DNA of 64,000 bases, from contig NZ_JACZDF010000001.1 in NCBI RefSeq assembly GCF_014852685.1, positions 248,001-312,000 of the forward strand, in the 5' to 3' direction. The translations under genes were made by a program, and so were the position numbers. The notes under the pieces are model-generated. The model was not told where the DNA came from and ran no database searches. It worked only from the letters and a program-made list of their open reading frames with translations. Position 1 is the first letter of the stretch. Each line of letters begins with the position of its first letter. This stretch comes from Flavimobilis rhizosphaerae. Its GTDB lineage: Bacteria > Actinomycetota > Actinomycetes > Actinomycetales > Cellulomonadaceae. This document shows, piece by piece, positions 18,882 to 27,056 of this stretch.

Positions 18882-20198
18882 ATGGCCCTCCTCGACCTTC
18901 CCGTCGCCTCCGCGCTCGCGGACCGTGAGGTCGTGCGCGCCGACGGCCTACGCGTCGCGATGCTCTCGGTGCACACGTCGCCGCTCGCGCAGCCGGGTAC
19001 GGGCGACGCGGGCGGCATGAACGTCTACGTGCGCGGGCTTGCGCGCGCTCTCGCGGGGCTCGGCGCGCACGTCGAGATCTTCACGCGTGCGACGGCGTCG
19101 GCGCAGCCCGACGTCCACGAGGCCGGCGACGGCGTGCTCGTGCGTCACGTCCTGGCTGGCCCGTACGAGGGCCTCGACAAGAACGAGCTGCCCGGTCAGC
19201 TGTGCGCGTTCACGGCGGGCGTCCTGCGGACCGAGGCGTCGCGGCGGCCCGGCTGGTACGACGTCGTGCACTCTCACTACTGGCTCTCGGGGCAGGTCGG
19301 CTGGCTCGCCGCGGACCGCTGGGACGTGCCGCTCGTCCACTCGATGCACACGATGGCGAAGGTGAAGAACGCGGCGCTCGCTCCGGGTGACGTGCCGGAG
19401 CCGCACGGTCGGGTGGTCGGTGAGGAGCAGGTCGTCGAGGCTGCTGATGCGCTCGTCGCGTCGACGCCCGACGAGGCGGCCGAGCTGCGCGACCTCTACG
19501 GGGCCGACCCGTCACGCGTCCACGTCGTCGCGCCGGGTGCGGATCTTGAGCTGTTCCGTCCGCTCCCGGGGCCGCGGGGCGCTGATGACCCGGCGCTGCG
19601 CGACCGGCTCGGGCTGCCGCAGGGGCCGCTCGTGCTCTTCGTCGGGCGCGTCCAGCCGCTCAAGGGGCCCGACACGCTCGTCGAGGCCGCGGCGGAGCTG
19701 CGTGCGCAGGGGCGTCCGGTGCCGTGGATCGTCGTGTGCGGGGGTCCGTCGGGGCGCGCGACGGCGGTGCGGGAGCTGGCGGTGCTCGCGGACCGGCTCG
19801 GCGTCGGTGACCGCGTCCTCTTCCGCCCGCCCGTGCCGCGCACGGCGCTCGGCGACTGGTACCGGAGCGCGGACGTCGTCGCGATGCCGTCGCACTCGGA
19901 GTCGTTCGGGCTCGTTGCGGCGGAGGCCGAGGCGTGCGGGACGCCCGTCGTCGCGACGGCCGTGGGTGGTCTGCGGACGGTCGTCGTCGACGAGGTGTCG
20001 GGACTGCTCGTCGACGGGCACGACCCGCGCGCGTGGGCGGCGGCGCTCGACCGCGTGCTTGCGGACGACGTGCTGCGGGCTCGGCTCGGCGAGGGTGCGG
20101 CGGCGGTCGGGGCGCGGTTCGGCTGGGAGACGGCGGCGCGCGGGATGCTCGACGTCTACCGTGACGCGGCAAAGGTGAGGCGTTCGCGCGTCGCGTGA
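18882..20198 (+). CDS. mshA: D-inositol-3-phosphate glycosyltransferase (mycothiol synthesis)
   Basis: GT4-family glycosyltransferase making the first mycothiol intermediate from UDP-GlcNAc and inositol 1-phosphate. The 438 residues contain the MshA-typical N-domain ([68 protein letters not shown]) and the GT-B C-domain with the [20 protein letters not shown] nucleotide-sugar loop. An upstream GTG at 18864 is possible, but GATACT ends 7 bases before the ATG at 18882, favouring this start and a leaderless transcript. In many actinobacteria mshA lies near gpmA and senX3-regX3; here other genes intervene. Confidence 0.93.
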   Translation: MALLDLPVASALADREVVRADGLRVAMLSVHTSPLAQPGTGDAGGMNVYVRGLARALAGLGAHVEIFTRATASAQPDVHEAGDGVLVRHVLAGPYEGLDKNELPGQLCAFTAGVLRTEASRRPGWYDVVHSHYWLSGQVGWLAADRWDVPLVHSMHTMAKVKNAALAPGDVPEPHGRVVGEEQVVEAADALVASTPDEAAELRDLYGADPSRVHVVAPGADLELFRPLPGPRGADDPALRDRLGLPQGPLVLFVGRVQPLKGPDTLVEAAAELRAQGRPVPWIVVCGGPSGRATAVRELAVLADRLGVGDRVLFRPPVPRTALGDWYRSADVVAMPSHSESFGLVAAEAEACGTPVVATAVGGLRTVVVDEVSGLLVDGHDPRAWAAALDRVLADDVLRARLGEGAAAVGARFGWETAARGMLDVYRDAAKVRRSRVA

Positions 20199-20211
20199 GC
20201 GGGTGCCGGGC

Positions 20212-20321
20212 GGGTTGCGCCCAGGCACCCCTGAGGGGTGCGTGCGCGCAACCCTGTCGTGAGGCGGCCCGGGCCGAGCCTGGAGGTAGCGTCGGGGCAC
20301 CCCTGAGGGGTGCCGGGACGC
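20212..20321. repeat. intergenic palindromic repeat family E, two copies
   Basis: The 17-base palindrome GCACCCCTGAGGGGTGC occurs twice (20225-20241 and 20297-20313). The first copy is enclosed by outer arms GGGTTGCGC/GCGCAACCC (20212-20220 and 20246-20254), the second by GCGT/ACGC. Located between the convergent mshA and GntR genes, where it may act as a two-way terminator. Confidence 0.85.
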
Positions 20322-20328
20322 AACGCGC

Positions 20329-20709
20329 TCAGCCCCGGTTGCGGCCGAGGGCTGCGGCGAGCGCCGCGTGCGCGGCCGCGTCGTCGAGCCCGGCGGCGCG
20401 GACGACGTGCGCGAGGGCGTCGGCGGCGAGGTCGACCTCGGGATGCGCGGGGGGCGGCGTCGGGCCCTCGCCCGCGCCGGCGACGAGCGTCCCGTGCCGT
20501 CCCGCGGTGCGGACGACGCCGTCGCGCGCGAGCTGCTCGTAGACCTTGGCGACGGTCCCGCGCGCGATGCCGAGGTCGGCGGCGAGGTGGCGGATCGGGG
20601 GGAGGCTGTCGCCCGGCCGGAGCGTGCCGTCGGCGACGTGGCGCGCGACCTGCGCGCGGAGCTGTTCGACGACGGGCACGGGGGAGGTCGCGTCGACCGT
20701 GACGATCAT
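20329..20709 (-). CDS. GntR family transcriptional regulator, YtrA-like
   Basis: A 126-residue regulator: N-terminal GntR winged helix (PVVEQLRAQVARHVADGTLR, DSLPPIRHLAADLGIARGTV, AKVYEQLARDGVVRT, about residues 10-70) and a short helical C-terminus instead of a large effector domain. That is the YtrA subfamily plan, usually linked to membrane or transporter genes. Its start overlaps the stop of the preceding membrane-protein gene (ATGA), so the two are co-translated. A likely target is the palindrome at the divergent promoter (21624-21636). Confidence 0.85.
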   Translation of the reverse strand: MIVTVDATSPVPVVEQLRAQVARHVADGTLRPGDSLPPIRHLAADLGIARGTVAKVYEQLARDGVVRTAGRHGTLVAGAGEGPTPPPAHPEVDLAADALAHVVRAAGLDDAAAHAALAAALGRNRG

Positions 20710-21581
20710 GCGGTGCGCCCGTCGACGAGCGGCTGTGGCGCGTCCTGGGGGAGCAGTGGCCGCCGCCCACGTGAGCGCGGCGCGGCATGCCAGAGCACGA
20801 CGATCGCAGCGATGAGGAGGCCGAACCCGACGAGAGCGACGACGGCCCTGACGTCGTCGTCGAGGTTCCAGGTTTCGTCGAGGTCGACGAGCCACAGCGC
20901 AGCGCTCATCGCGGCGGCGAGCTCGAGGCGGCTCACGGTGACGGCGGCGAACATCCGCAGGCGGGTGTCGACGCGCTCGGCGCGCGGCGAGAGCGCTGGA
21001 CGGGGGCGCTCGCGGACGGCGCGGAGCACGAGCTCGCACAGGAGCCACGGCACGAGGACGACGACGGTGAGGAGCGCGGGCCGTGCGCCGGGCGCGACGA
21101 GGACGTCGACGAGGCCCAGCGCGAGCGCGACGCCGGCGACGGCGCGGGCGGCGCGGCGGGTGCCCGCGGCGGGGAGGGGTGTGCGGGGTGCGAGCGAGGC
21201 AGAGGCGGGACCTGTTGGGCGGCGCAGCCGGTAGTTTTCCGCGAGGAGGGCGCCGACGGCGATGCCGGTGACGAGGCAGAAGAGGATGTCGCCGGCGGGG
21301 CCGATGGCGTTGGTGCCGACGGTGAAGGTGCCGTCGTTGAGGGTGAGGCTCGCGGCGAGCGCGACGGCGAGGCCGACGCCGCCCCACCAGAGGCGCGAGG
21401 TGCGGTGCCGGGTGAGGTGGTCGGCGTAGACGGTCCGCTCGTCGGGGGTGACATCGCGGGTGCCGGCGAGCCAGGTGACGTCGTCGGGCGTGGCGCGTGC
21501 GCGGGAGATGAGGAGCGCGACGAGGCCGATGGCGACGAGCAGGAGGACGCCCAGGACGGGCGCGAGAGCGAGGTTGCGCAT
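20706..21581 (-). CDS. multi-span membrane protein, function unknown
   Basis: A 291-residue protein with about seven hydrophobic segments: the N-terminal helix (LALAPVLGVLLLVAIGLVAL), a helix pair near residues 70-120, more at about residues 150-195, and two near the C-terminus. A charged soluble stretch between helix 1 and 2 contains DDVTWLAGTRDVTPDERTVY. It resembles uncharacterised actinobacterial membrane proteins encoded with YtrA-type GntR regulators. CGGAGA precedes the ATG. It is divergent from the paralogue pair at 21634 and 22314. Confidence 0.7.
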   Translation of the reverse strand: MRNLALAPVLGVLLLVAIGLVALLISRARATPDDVTWLAGTRDVTPDERTVYADHLTRHRTSRLWWGGVGLAVALAASLTLNDGTFTVGTNAIGPAGDILFCLVTGIAVGALLAENYRLRRPTGPASASLAPRTPLPAAGTRRAARAVAGVALALGLVDVLVAPGARPALLTVVVLVPWLLCELVLRAVRERPRPALSPRAERVDTRLRMFAAVTVSRLELAAAMSAALWLVDLDETWNLDDDVRAVVALVGFGLLIAAIVVLWHAAPRSRGRRPLLPQDAPQPLVDGRTA

Positions 21582-21598
21582 CGGGTCTCCGTGAGGTG

Positions 21599-21636
21599 TT
21601 GTCGTTGTCCTATTGGCACAGTACATTGTGACAATG
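21599..21636 (+). promoter_or_regulatory. leaderless promoter with palindrome over the start codon
   Basis: TTGTCG (21599-21604), a 17-bp spacer and TACATT (21622-21627) place transcription start at or next to the ATG at 21634. The 13-base palindrome CATTGTGACAATG (21624-21636) spans the -10 element and the start codon. It is a natural candidate operator for the GntR regulator encoded by the divergent unit. Confidence 0.5.
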
Positions 21637-22317
21637 ACCGAGACAACACCGGCTCCCGACGCAGGACGGGACGCGACGCTCGACCTCCTCGTCCCGCCCC
21701 GTTCCCGGCGCCGCCGGAACGCCACGATCGCCGCCGGCGTCGCGACGCTCGTCGGCGCGATCGTCGTGTCGACATGGTGGCCCGGCGTCGCCGACGTCGG
21801 TTTCTCGTACGTCGGGGCCGACGGGTCGCGGGACGAGCACGGCACCGCCTCCGTCTTCATCGTCGAGCGGCCAGGGCCCGACGTCCCCGTGACCCTCGAG
21901 AGCGTCGAGGCCCCGCGGGGCTGGCGCATCGTCCACGCAGGCGTCGCCGCCCCGTCCGCGGACATCCACGACGATGCGGGCCCCGAGCACCTCACCCTGC
22001 CCGCGCCGCTCACGCACCGCTCCCGCGTCGTCGTCGCGTGGCAGCTCGACTGCCCCGCCGCGCTCGCGCTCGTCCGCGAGAACCCGTCGGTCGTCTCGAC
22101 GTCCCGCGAACGCGCGGGGGAGGCCCCGGAGGGGACGACGCTCTACCTCTGGCCGATGACCGCGGTCGCGCACGTCAAGCTCCTCGGGTTCCTGCCTACG
22201 ACCCTCGGCAAGGACCCCGACGCCACGTGGGTGTCACGCACGCCGGGCCTCGACCTCGCCGTCGAGTGCGGGCTCGACGCCGAGCAGGTGCGTGCACTCA
22301 GGACGGACGTCCGATGA
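21634..22317 (+). CDS. membrane-anchored protein of unknown function (tandem paralogue 1)
   Basis: A 227-residue protein: short N-terminal cytoplasmic segment ending [16 protein letters not shown], one membrane helix (about residues 30-48), then an extracytoplasmic beta-rich domain with no recognised motif. The first third and general layout match the next gene ([16 protein letters not shown]), and both end in a CGL-containing C-terminus ([15 protein letters not shown] versus [15 protein letters not shown]). They are therefore tandem paralogues. Its stop overlaps the next ATG. Function unknown. Confidence 0.7.
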   Translation: MTETTPAPDAGRDATLDLLVPPRSRRRRNATIAAGVATLVGAIVVSTWWPGVADVGFSYVGADGSRDEHGTASVFIVERPGPDVPVTLESVEAPRGWRIVHAGVAAPSADIHDDAGPEHLTLPAPLTHRSRVVVAWQLDCPAALALVRENPSVVSTSRERAGEAPEGTTLYLWPMTAVAHVKLLGFLPTTLGKDPDATWVSRTPGLDLAVECGLDAEQVRALRTDVR

Positions 22318-23021
22318 CCGCGCCGTCGACCGAGCGCGACGTGACGCTCGACCTCCTCGTCCCCGCCCCGTCCCGGACGCGCCGCGTCGTGGCGCTCGCC
22401 GCCGGGCTCGTGCTCGTCGTCATCGTCGTCGTCGGCGGGATCGGCTGGCCGCGCGTGAGCGCGTCAGCGTGGGGCTTCACGCGCGACGCCGACACGGACC
22501 CCGTCGCGCTCGCCGGCACCGAACTGCGGATCACGGGTCTCGGCGCGCCCGTCACCCTCCGGGCGGTCCAGGCCCCGCCCGGGTGGCGCGTCCGGTCGGC
22601 GGGCGTCGTCGACCCTCGGCCCGGCGAGCTCACGGACGTCGTCGACACGACGGGCCTGCAGTCGCTGCCCGCGCGGGTGCGCGACGGGTCGCGCATCGTC
22701 GTCGAGTGGGAGATCGAGTGCGAGCCGACGCTTGCGTCCCTGCGCTCGACGGGCGCGTCGTCGGTCGTTCTCGCGACGGACGGGGGCGACTGGTTCGACG
22801 CCGACGACGGCGACGGGGCCGACGACGGTGCGGAGCCCGTGCTCGTCGGCAACCAGGCCGCGTCCCTCGACCTGCGGGTCCTCGGCGCGTCAGCGCTGCC
22901 CGCACCTGTCCTCCACGACGGCCGCACGGCCGTCGTCCGCACCCCGACGTTCGACGTCGCCGCCGCCTGCGGGCTGAGCCCCGCCGACGAAGCGACGCTC
23001 CGCACCTCCCTGGGCCGCTGA
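22314..23021 (+). CDS. membrane-anchored protein of unknown function (tandem paralogue 2)
   Basis: A 235-residue protein with the same plan as its upstream neighbour: [16 protein letters not shown], one membrane helix ([20 protein letters not shown]), then an extracytoplasmic domain containing [20 protein letters not shown], which parallels [20 protein letters not shown] in the neighbour. An acidic Asp-rich insert ([13 protein letters not shown]) is unique to this copy. Translation is coupled to the first paralogue by an ATGA overlap. Confidence 0.7.
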   Translation: MTAPSTERDVTLDLLVPAPSRTRRVVALAAGLVLVVIVVVGGIGWPRVSASAWGFTRDADTDPVALAGTELRITGLGAPVTLRAVQAPPGWRVRSAGVVDPRPGELTDVVDTTGLQSLPARVRDGSRIVVEWEIECEPTLASLRSTGASSVVLATDGGDWFDADDGDGADDGAEPVLVGNQAASLDLRVLGASALPAPVLHDGRTAVVRTPTFDVAAACGLSPADEATLRTSLGR

Positions 23022-23092
23022 ACGACGTTGCCGACGTCCCACGGACCGAGGTCCCCCGTGCGCACCCGCCCGCGTGCGTCACAATAGGAACC

Positions 23093-23833
23093 ATGACCTA
23101 CACCCTCGTGCTGCTCCGCCACGGCGAGAGCGAGTGGAACGCCAAGAACCTGTTCACCGGCTGGGTCGACGTGGCCCTCTCCGAGAAGGGCGTCGAGGAG
23201 GCGAAGCGCGGAGGCCAGCTCCTCCGCGACGCGAACGTCCTCCCGGACGTCGTCCACACCTCCCTCCTGCGTCGTGCGATGAACACCGCGCACCTCGCGC
23301 TCGACTCCGCGGACCGCCTCTGGATCCCCGTCAAGCGCTCGTGGCGCCTCAACGAGCGTCACTACGGTGCGCTCCAGGGCAAGGACAAGGCCCAGACGCT
23401 CGCCGAGTTCGGCGAGGAGCAGTTCATGCTCTGGCGTCGTTCGTACGACGTCCCGCCGCCCCCGATCGAGGTCGGCTCGGAGTTCTCGCAGGATGCCGAC
23501 CCGCGCTACGCCGACGCGCCGCAGGTCCTCACCGAGTGCCTCAAGGACGTCCTCGAGCGTGCGCTGCCGTACTGGGACGCGGAGATCGTCCCGGACCTCA
23601 AGGCTGGCAAGACGGTGCTCGTCGCCGCGCACGGCAACTCGCTGCGCGCGATCGTCAAGTACCTCGACGGCATCTCCGACGAGGACATCGCGGGCCTCAA
23701 CATCCCGACGGGCATCCCGCTCGTCTACGAGCTTGACGAGGAGACCCTCAAGCCGGTGAAGCCGGGCCAGTATCTCGACCCGGACGCCGCGGCGGAGGCC
23801 ATCAAGGCCGTCGCGAACCAGGGCAAGAAGTGA
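23093..23833 (+). CDS. gpmA: 2,3-bisphosphoglycerate-dependent phosphoglycerate mutase
   Basis: Interconverts 3- and 2-phosphoglycerate in glycolysis. The 246 residues show the histidine-phosphatase signature [10 protein letters not shown] (phosphorylated His), [32 protein letters not shown] and the second active-site His in [17 protein letters not shown]. Length and motifs are standard for the cofactor-dependent dimer/tetramer class. A CAATAG hexamer ends 6 bases before the ATG. Confidence 0.97.
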   Translation: MTYTLVLLRHGESEWNAKNLFTGWVDVALSEKGVEEAKRGGQLLRDANVLPDVVHTSLLRRAMNTAHLALDSADRLWIPVKRSWRLNERHYGALQGKDKAQTLAEFGEEQFMLWRRSYDVPPPPIEVGSEFSQDADPRYADAPQVLTECLKDVLERALPYWDAEIVPDLKAGKTVLVAAHGNSLRAIVKYLDGISDEDIAGLNIPTGIPLVYELDEETLKPVKPGQYLDPDAAAEAIKAVANQGKK

Positions 23834-23857
23834 CCGTCTGACCTCACGCGTACGACG

Positions 23858-23888
23858 CGACCCCCGGGAGCCGAGCTCCCGGGGGTCG
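23858..23888 (+). terminator. terminator hairpin after gpmA
   Basis: A perfect 14-bp stem (CGACCCCCGGGAGC and its complement) with loop CGA, 24 bases after the gpmA stop. Confidence 0.8.
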
Positions 23889-23937
23889 TTGCGTCTCGGC
23901 CTGCGTCTCAACGGCCGACTCGGTCCCGCCTCGCCCC

Positions 23938-23986
23938 AGGATTCTGCGCAGATGGCTACTCCCAGTAGCTATCTGCGCAGAATCCT
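23938..23986. repeat. intergenic palindromic repeat family B, copy 2
   Basis: A 49-base near-perfect hairpin: 16-bp outer arms (AGGATTCTGCGCAGAT and its complement), one mismatch, then GCTACT/AGTAGC around CCC. Same outer and inner cores as the copy at 11579-11633. Between convergent gpmA and phoU. Confidence 0.88.
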
Positions 23987-24030
23987 CGGCGGTGGGGTGG
24001 CCGGGCGGGAGGGGCGTGGTGGTCGGGCGG

Positions 24031-24681
24031 TCAGGACTCCGTCTCGAAGACGCCCGTGACGAGGAAGAGCATGCGCCGCGCGATCGCCTCGCCGTGGTCG
24101 CCGAAACGCTCGTAGTAGCGCCCCAGCAACGTGACGTCGACCGTCTCCTGAGGCGTGCCCTCCCAGCCGCCGCCGAGGAGTGCCGCGAACGTGTCCTGGT
24201 GGAGCGTGTCGAGCTGGTCGTCGTCACGCTCGATCTTGTGCGCGAGCGTGAGGTCACGCGTCTCGAGGAGCTGCGTGACACGCTCGGCGACGTGCACCGC
24301 AGCCGCGTTCATCTGCGCGAACGTCGCCGCGACGTCACCGGCGACCGCGGGACGCGGGTAGCGGCCGCGCGCGACCTGCGCGATGTGCCGCGCGAGGTCG
24401 CCCATGCGCTCGAGCGCCGAGGAGATGCGCAGCGCCGAGACGACGACCCGCAGGTCCGTCGCGACAGGAGCCTGCTGCGCGAGCAGCAGCACGCACCGCT
24501 CGTCGAGGTCACGCTCGAGCGCATCGATCTCGCCGTCCTTCTCGACGACCGACTGGGCGAGCTCGAGGTCGGCCTCGAGCAGCGCCGTCCCGGCGTCCTT
24601 GATCGCCGACTCGACGAGCCTCGCCATCGCGGTGAGGTCGTCACCGATCTGCCGGAGCTCGGCCTCGAAGATCCCGCGCAT
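24031..24681 (-). CDS. phoU: phosphate signalling complex protein PhoU
   Basis: A 216-residue all-helical protein with two three-helix PhoU repeats (LVESAIKDAGTALLEADLEL in the first; the second includes FGDHGEAIARRMLFLVTG). The metal-binding acidic motifs of the family are recognisable (DGEIDALERDLDERC; HKIERDDDQLDTL). PhoU conveys the state of the Pst transporter to the sensor kinase and limits phosphate uptake. It is divergent from senX3-regX3, and the gap holds PHO-box-like repeats, implying that the regulon controls it. Confidence 0.93.
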   Translation of the reverse strand: MRGIFEAELRQIGDDLTAMARLVESAIKDAGTALLEADLELAQSVVEKDGEIDALERDLDERCVLLLAQQAPVATDLRVVVSALRISSALERMGDLARHIAQVARGRYPRPAVAGDVAATFAQMNAAAVHVAERVTQLLETRDLTLAHKIERDDDQLDTLHQDTFAALLGGGWEGTPQETVDVTLLGRYYERFGDHGEAIARRMLFLVTGVFETES

Positions 24682-24819
24682 GTCCACTTCCTCACGTCGT
24701 GGCCGGCGTTCCGGCCGGCGTCGCCGGGCACCGCGTGGGCGCCCGAGCGTGGTCGTACGGCCATGGTGGCCGGGGGCACGTCGGCCCCGACCCACTGTCA
24801 CAGCGGTGTGCCACGCTCA

Positions 24820-24852
24820 GGTGAACGGCAGGAGCGCCCTCGGTGAACTTCG
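24820..24852. promoter_or_regulatory. PHO-box-like repeats between phoU and senX3
   Basis: Two GGTGAAC heptamers (24820-24826 and 24842-24848) lie exactly 22 bases apart. Read as 11-base units they flank a degenerate middle unit (GGAGCGCCCTC). The minus-strand form GTTCACC is the core of actinobacterial PhoP/RegX3-type direct repeats and matches the box before pstS. Confidence 0.55.
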
Positions 24853-24920
24853 GGCGAGCACTCGGCCGGTGAGCCTCGCGCGGTGAGGTGGACGCGCGAG
24901 AGCCCCCTACGCTGGGGCAC

Positions 24921-26096
24921 GTGGAAGGACTCCTCATCGTCGTCGCCGGCGTCGTCGGCCTCGTCACCGGCGTGTTCGCGACGCTCCTGTTCCTGTGGAA
25001 CGAGCGGCGCGAGCGTGTCGCGCCCGTCGGCCCGCCGGCGGACCTCGACGAGGGCTTCGTGCGGGCGCTCGCGGTGCTGCGCTCGGCGGCGGTCGTCGTC
25101 GGTGAGAACGACGAGATCGTGCGTGCGTCGGCTCCCGCGTACGCGCTGGGGCTCGTGCGGCACGACGCGCTCACGCACAAGGCGGTCGAGGACATGGTCG
25201 CGTCCGTGCGGCGCACGGGGGAGATCCTCGACGTCGAGATCGAGCTGCCACGCGGTCCCTCGGGCCGCGGCGACGTGCTCCTGCAGGTGCGCGTCGCGCA
25301 GGTCGACTCCCGCCACGTGCTCGTCCTCGCGGAGGACCGTACGGAGGCGCGCCGGCTCGAGGCGATCCGTCGGGACTTCGTCGTCAACATCTCCCACGAG
25401 CTCAAGACACCCGTCGGGGCGCTCGCGCTGCTCGCGGAGACGGTGCACGACGCGGCTGACGACCCCGAGGCGGTGCGTCGCTTCTCGGGGCGCATGCAGC
25501 AGGAGTCGGCGCGCCTGGGCGCGCTCGTCCATGAGGTCATCGAGCTCTCGCGCCTGCAGTCGGCGGGTGCACTCGCGCAGGTGCAGGCCGTGCCGGTGCG
25601 GGGGGTCGTCGAGGAGTCGATCGACCGGGCGCGCACGACGGCGACCGGGCGCAACATCCGCCTCGCGAGCGCGGGCGACCTCGACGCAGCCATGTACGGC
25701 GACCACAACATGCTCGTCACCGCGCTGCGCAACCTGCTCGACAACGCGGTCAACTACTCGGCGGACGGCTCGGCCGTCACCGTCGGGGTCCGCAGCGCAC
25801 AGGACTTCGTCGAGATCTCGGTCGTCGACCAGGGAGTCGGTATCTCGCGCGACGTCCAGGACCGCATCTTCGAGCGCTTCTACCGGGTCGACCCGGCGCG
25901 CTCGCGCGAGACCGGTGGCACGGGCCTGGGCCTGAGCATCGTCAAGCACGTCGTCGCCGACCACGGCGGCGAGATCACCATCTGGTCCCAGCCGGGCCAG
26001 GGTTCCACGTTCACCGTGAAGATCCCCGCAGCGCACGTCGCGGCGGGAGCAGCCGGACGGGCGACGCTCGTCGCCGAGGAGGAAGAGAACGCATGA
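24921..26096 (+). CDS. senX3: sensor histidine kinase SenX3 (PhoR-like)
   Basis: Phosphate-responsive kinase paired with RegX3. The 391 residues have an N-terminal membrane segment (LLIVVAGVVGLVTGVFATLLF), a PAS-like sensor region (about residues 50-150), the HisKA motif FVVNISHELKTPVGALALLA (phosphorylated His) and a HATPase_c domain with LRNLLDNAVNYS (N box), VDQGVGI (G1) and GGTGLGLSIVKHV (G2). TACGCT ends 8 bases before the GTG, supporting this start over an upstream in-frame GTG. It overlaps regX3 by four bases. Confidence 0.92.
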   Translation: MEGLLIVVAGVVGLVTGVFATLLFLWNERRERVAPVGPPADLDEGFVRALAVLRSAAVVVGENDEIVRASAPAYALGLVRHDALTHKAVEDMVASVRRTGEILDVEIELPRGPSGRGDVLLQVRVAQVDSRHVLVLAEDRTEARRLEAIRRDFVVNISHELKTPVGALALLAETVHDAADDPEAVRRFSGRMQQESARLGALVHEVIELSRLQSAGALAQVQAVPVRGVVEESIDRARTTATGRNIRLASAGDLDAAMYGDHNMLVTALRNLLDNAVNYSADGSAVTVGVRSAQDFVEISVVDQGVGISRDVQDRIFERFYRVDPARSRETGGTGLGLSIVKHVVADHGGEITIWSQPGQGSTFTVKIPAAHVAAGAAGRATLVAEEEENA

Positions 26097-26815
26097 CCCG
26101 CATCCTGGTCGTCGAGGACGAGGAGTCCTACGCCGAGCCGCTCACGTACCAGCTCCGTCGGGAGGGGTACGAGGTCGTCGCGGTCGGCACGGGCCCCGAC
26201 GCTCTCACAGCGTTCGACGAGGGCGGGGCGGACCTCGTCCTCCTCGACCTCATGCTGCCGGGCCTCTCGGGCATCGAGGTGTGTCGTGAGCTGCGCGTGC
26301 GCTCGAACGTGCCGGTCATCATGCTCACGGCGAAGGACGGTGAGATCGACAAGGTCGTGGGGCTCGAGATCGGGGCCGACGACTACATGACGAAGCCGTA
26401 CTCGTTCCGCGAGCTGCTGGCCCGCATGCGAGCCGTGCTGCGCCGGCACGCGGAGGTGACGGCCGCGACCGCCGCGGCGTCGAGCGCGCGCGCCGAGGTC
26501 GAGGAGGACGACGCGGTGCTCGAGGCACGCAACGTGCGCCTCGACGTCGACCGTCACGTCGTCACGGTCGACGGTGAGCAAGTCGCGTTCCCGCTCAAGG
26601 AGTTCGAGCTCCTCGAGCTGCTCATGCGCAACGTCGGCCGCGTGCTCACGCGCGGTCAGCTCATCGACCGCGTGTGGGGCTCGGACTACGTGGGCGACAC
26701 GAAGACGCTCGACGTCCACGTCAAGCGCATCCGCGCGAAGATCGAGGCCGACCCGGGCAGCCCGACGCTGCTCGTCACGGTCCGCGGGCTGGGCTACAAG
26801 CTCACGGACGACTGA
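26093..26815 (+). CDS. regX3: response regulator RegX3 (OmpR family)
   Basis: A 240-residue regulator with a receiver domain (ILVVEDEESYAEPLTYQL; phospho-acceptor Asp in LVLLDLMLPGLSG; conserved Thr in VIMLTAKDGE; Lys in DDYMTKPYSFRELLAR) and a winged-helix OmpR domain (LDVDRHVVTVDGEQVAFPLK, RVLTRGQLIDRVWG, KTLDVHVKRIRAKIEADPGS). A roughly 40-residue Ala-rich linker joins them. It is coupled to senX3 and presumably acts on the PHO boxes at pstS and phoU. Confidence 0.95.
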   Translation: MTRILVVEDEESYAEPLTYQLRREGYEVVAVGTGPDALTAFDEGGADLVLLDLMLPGLSGIEVCRELRVRSNVPVIMLTAKDGEIDKVVGLEIGADDYMTKPYSFRELLARMRAVLRRHAEVTAATAAASSARAEVEEDDAVLEARNVRLDVDRHVVTVDGEQVAFPLKEFELLELLMRNVGRVLTRGQLIDRVWGSDYVGDTKTLDVHVKRIRAKIEADPGSPTLLVTVRGLGYKLTDD

Positions 26816-26822
26816 GACGTCC

Positions 26823-26872
26823 ACGACGGAGGGGGTCGTCCCGGCGCTGCCGGGGCGGCCCCCTCTGTCGTG
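26823..26872 (+). terminator. terminator hairpin after regX3
   Basis: A long GC-rich inverted repeat (23-bp arms with a few mismatches, core GGAGGGGG/CCCCCTC) starting 8 bases past the regX3 stop. Confidence 0.75.
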
Positions 26873-26944
26873 CGCGGCACGTCCAGACCCGCGCACGACA
26901 CTGTGTACTGCGCGCACGCGAGGCATCCGACGACTTCGGGGGCT

Positions 26945-26973
26945 GTTCACCGTCGGTTCACCGTCGTCACCTG
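26945..26973 (+). promoter_or_regulatory. PHO box upstream of pstS
   Basis: Two identical, adjacent 11-base units GTTCACCGTCG (26945-26955 and 26956-26966), followed by a partial third unit (TCACCTG). This is the classical direct-repeat PHO box of actinobacteria, about 85-110 bases before the pstS start, where it would activate the pst operon under phosphate limitation. The remaining gap up to 27056 holds the promoter but no gene. Confidence 0.85.
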
Positions 26974-27056
26974 AGCGGGAAACCTTGGCTCCCTAACGTC
27001 CGAGGTAGTTCGCAGGCACACGGCCTGCGACGCACAGACTTCAGGATGGAACTCCC

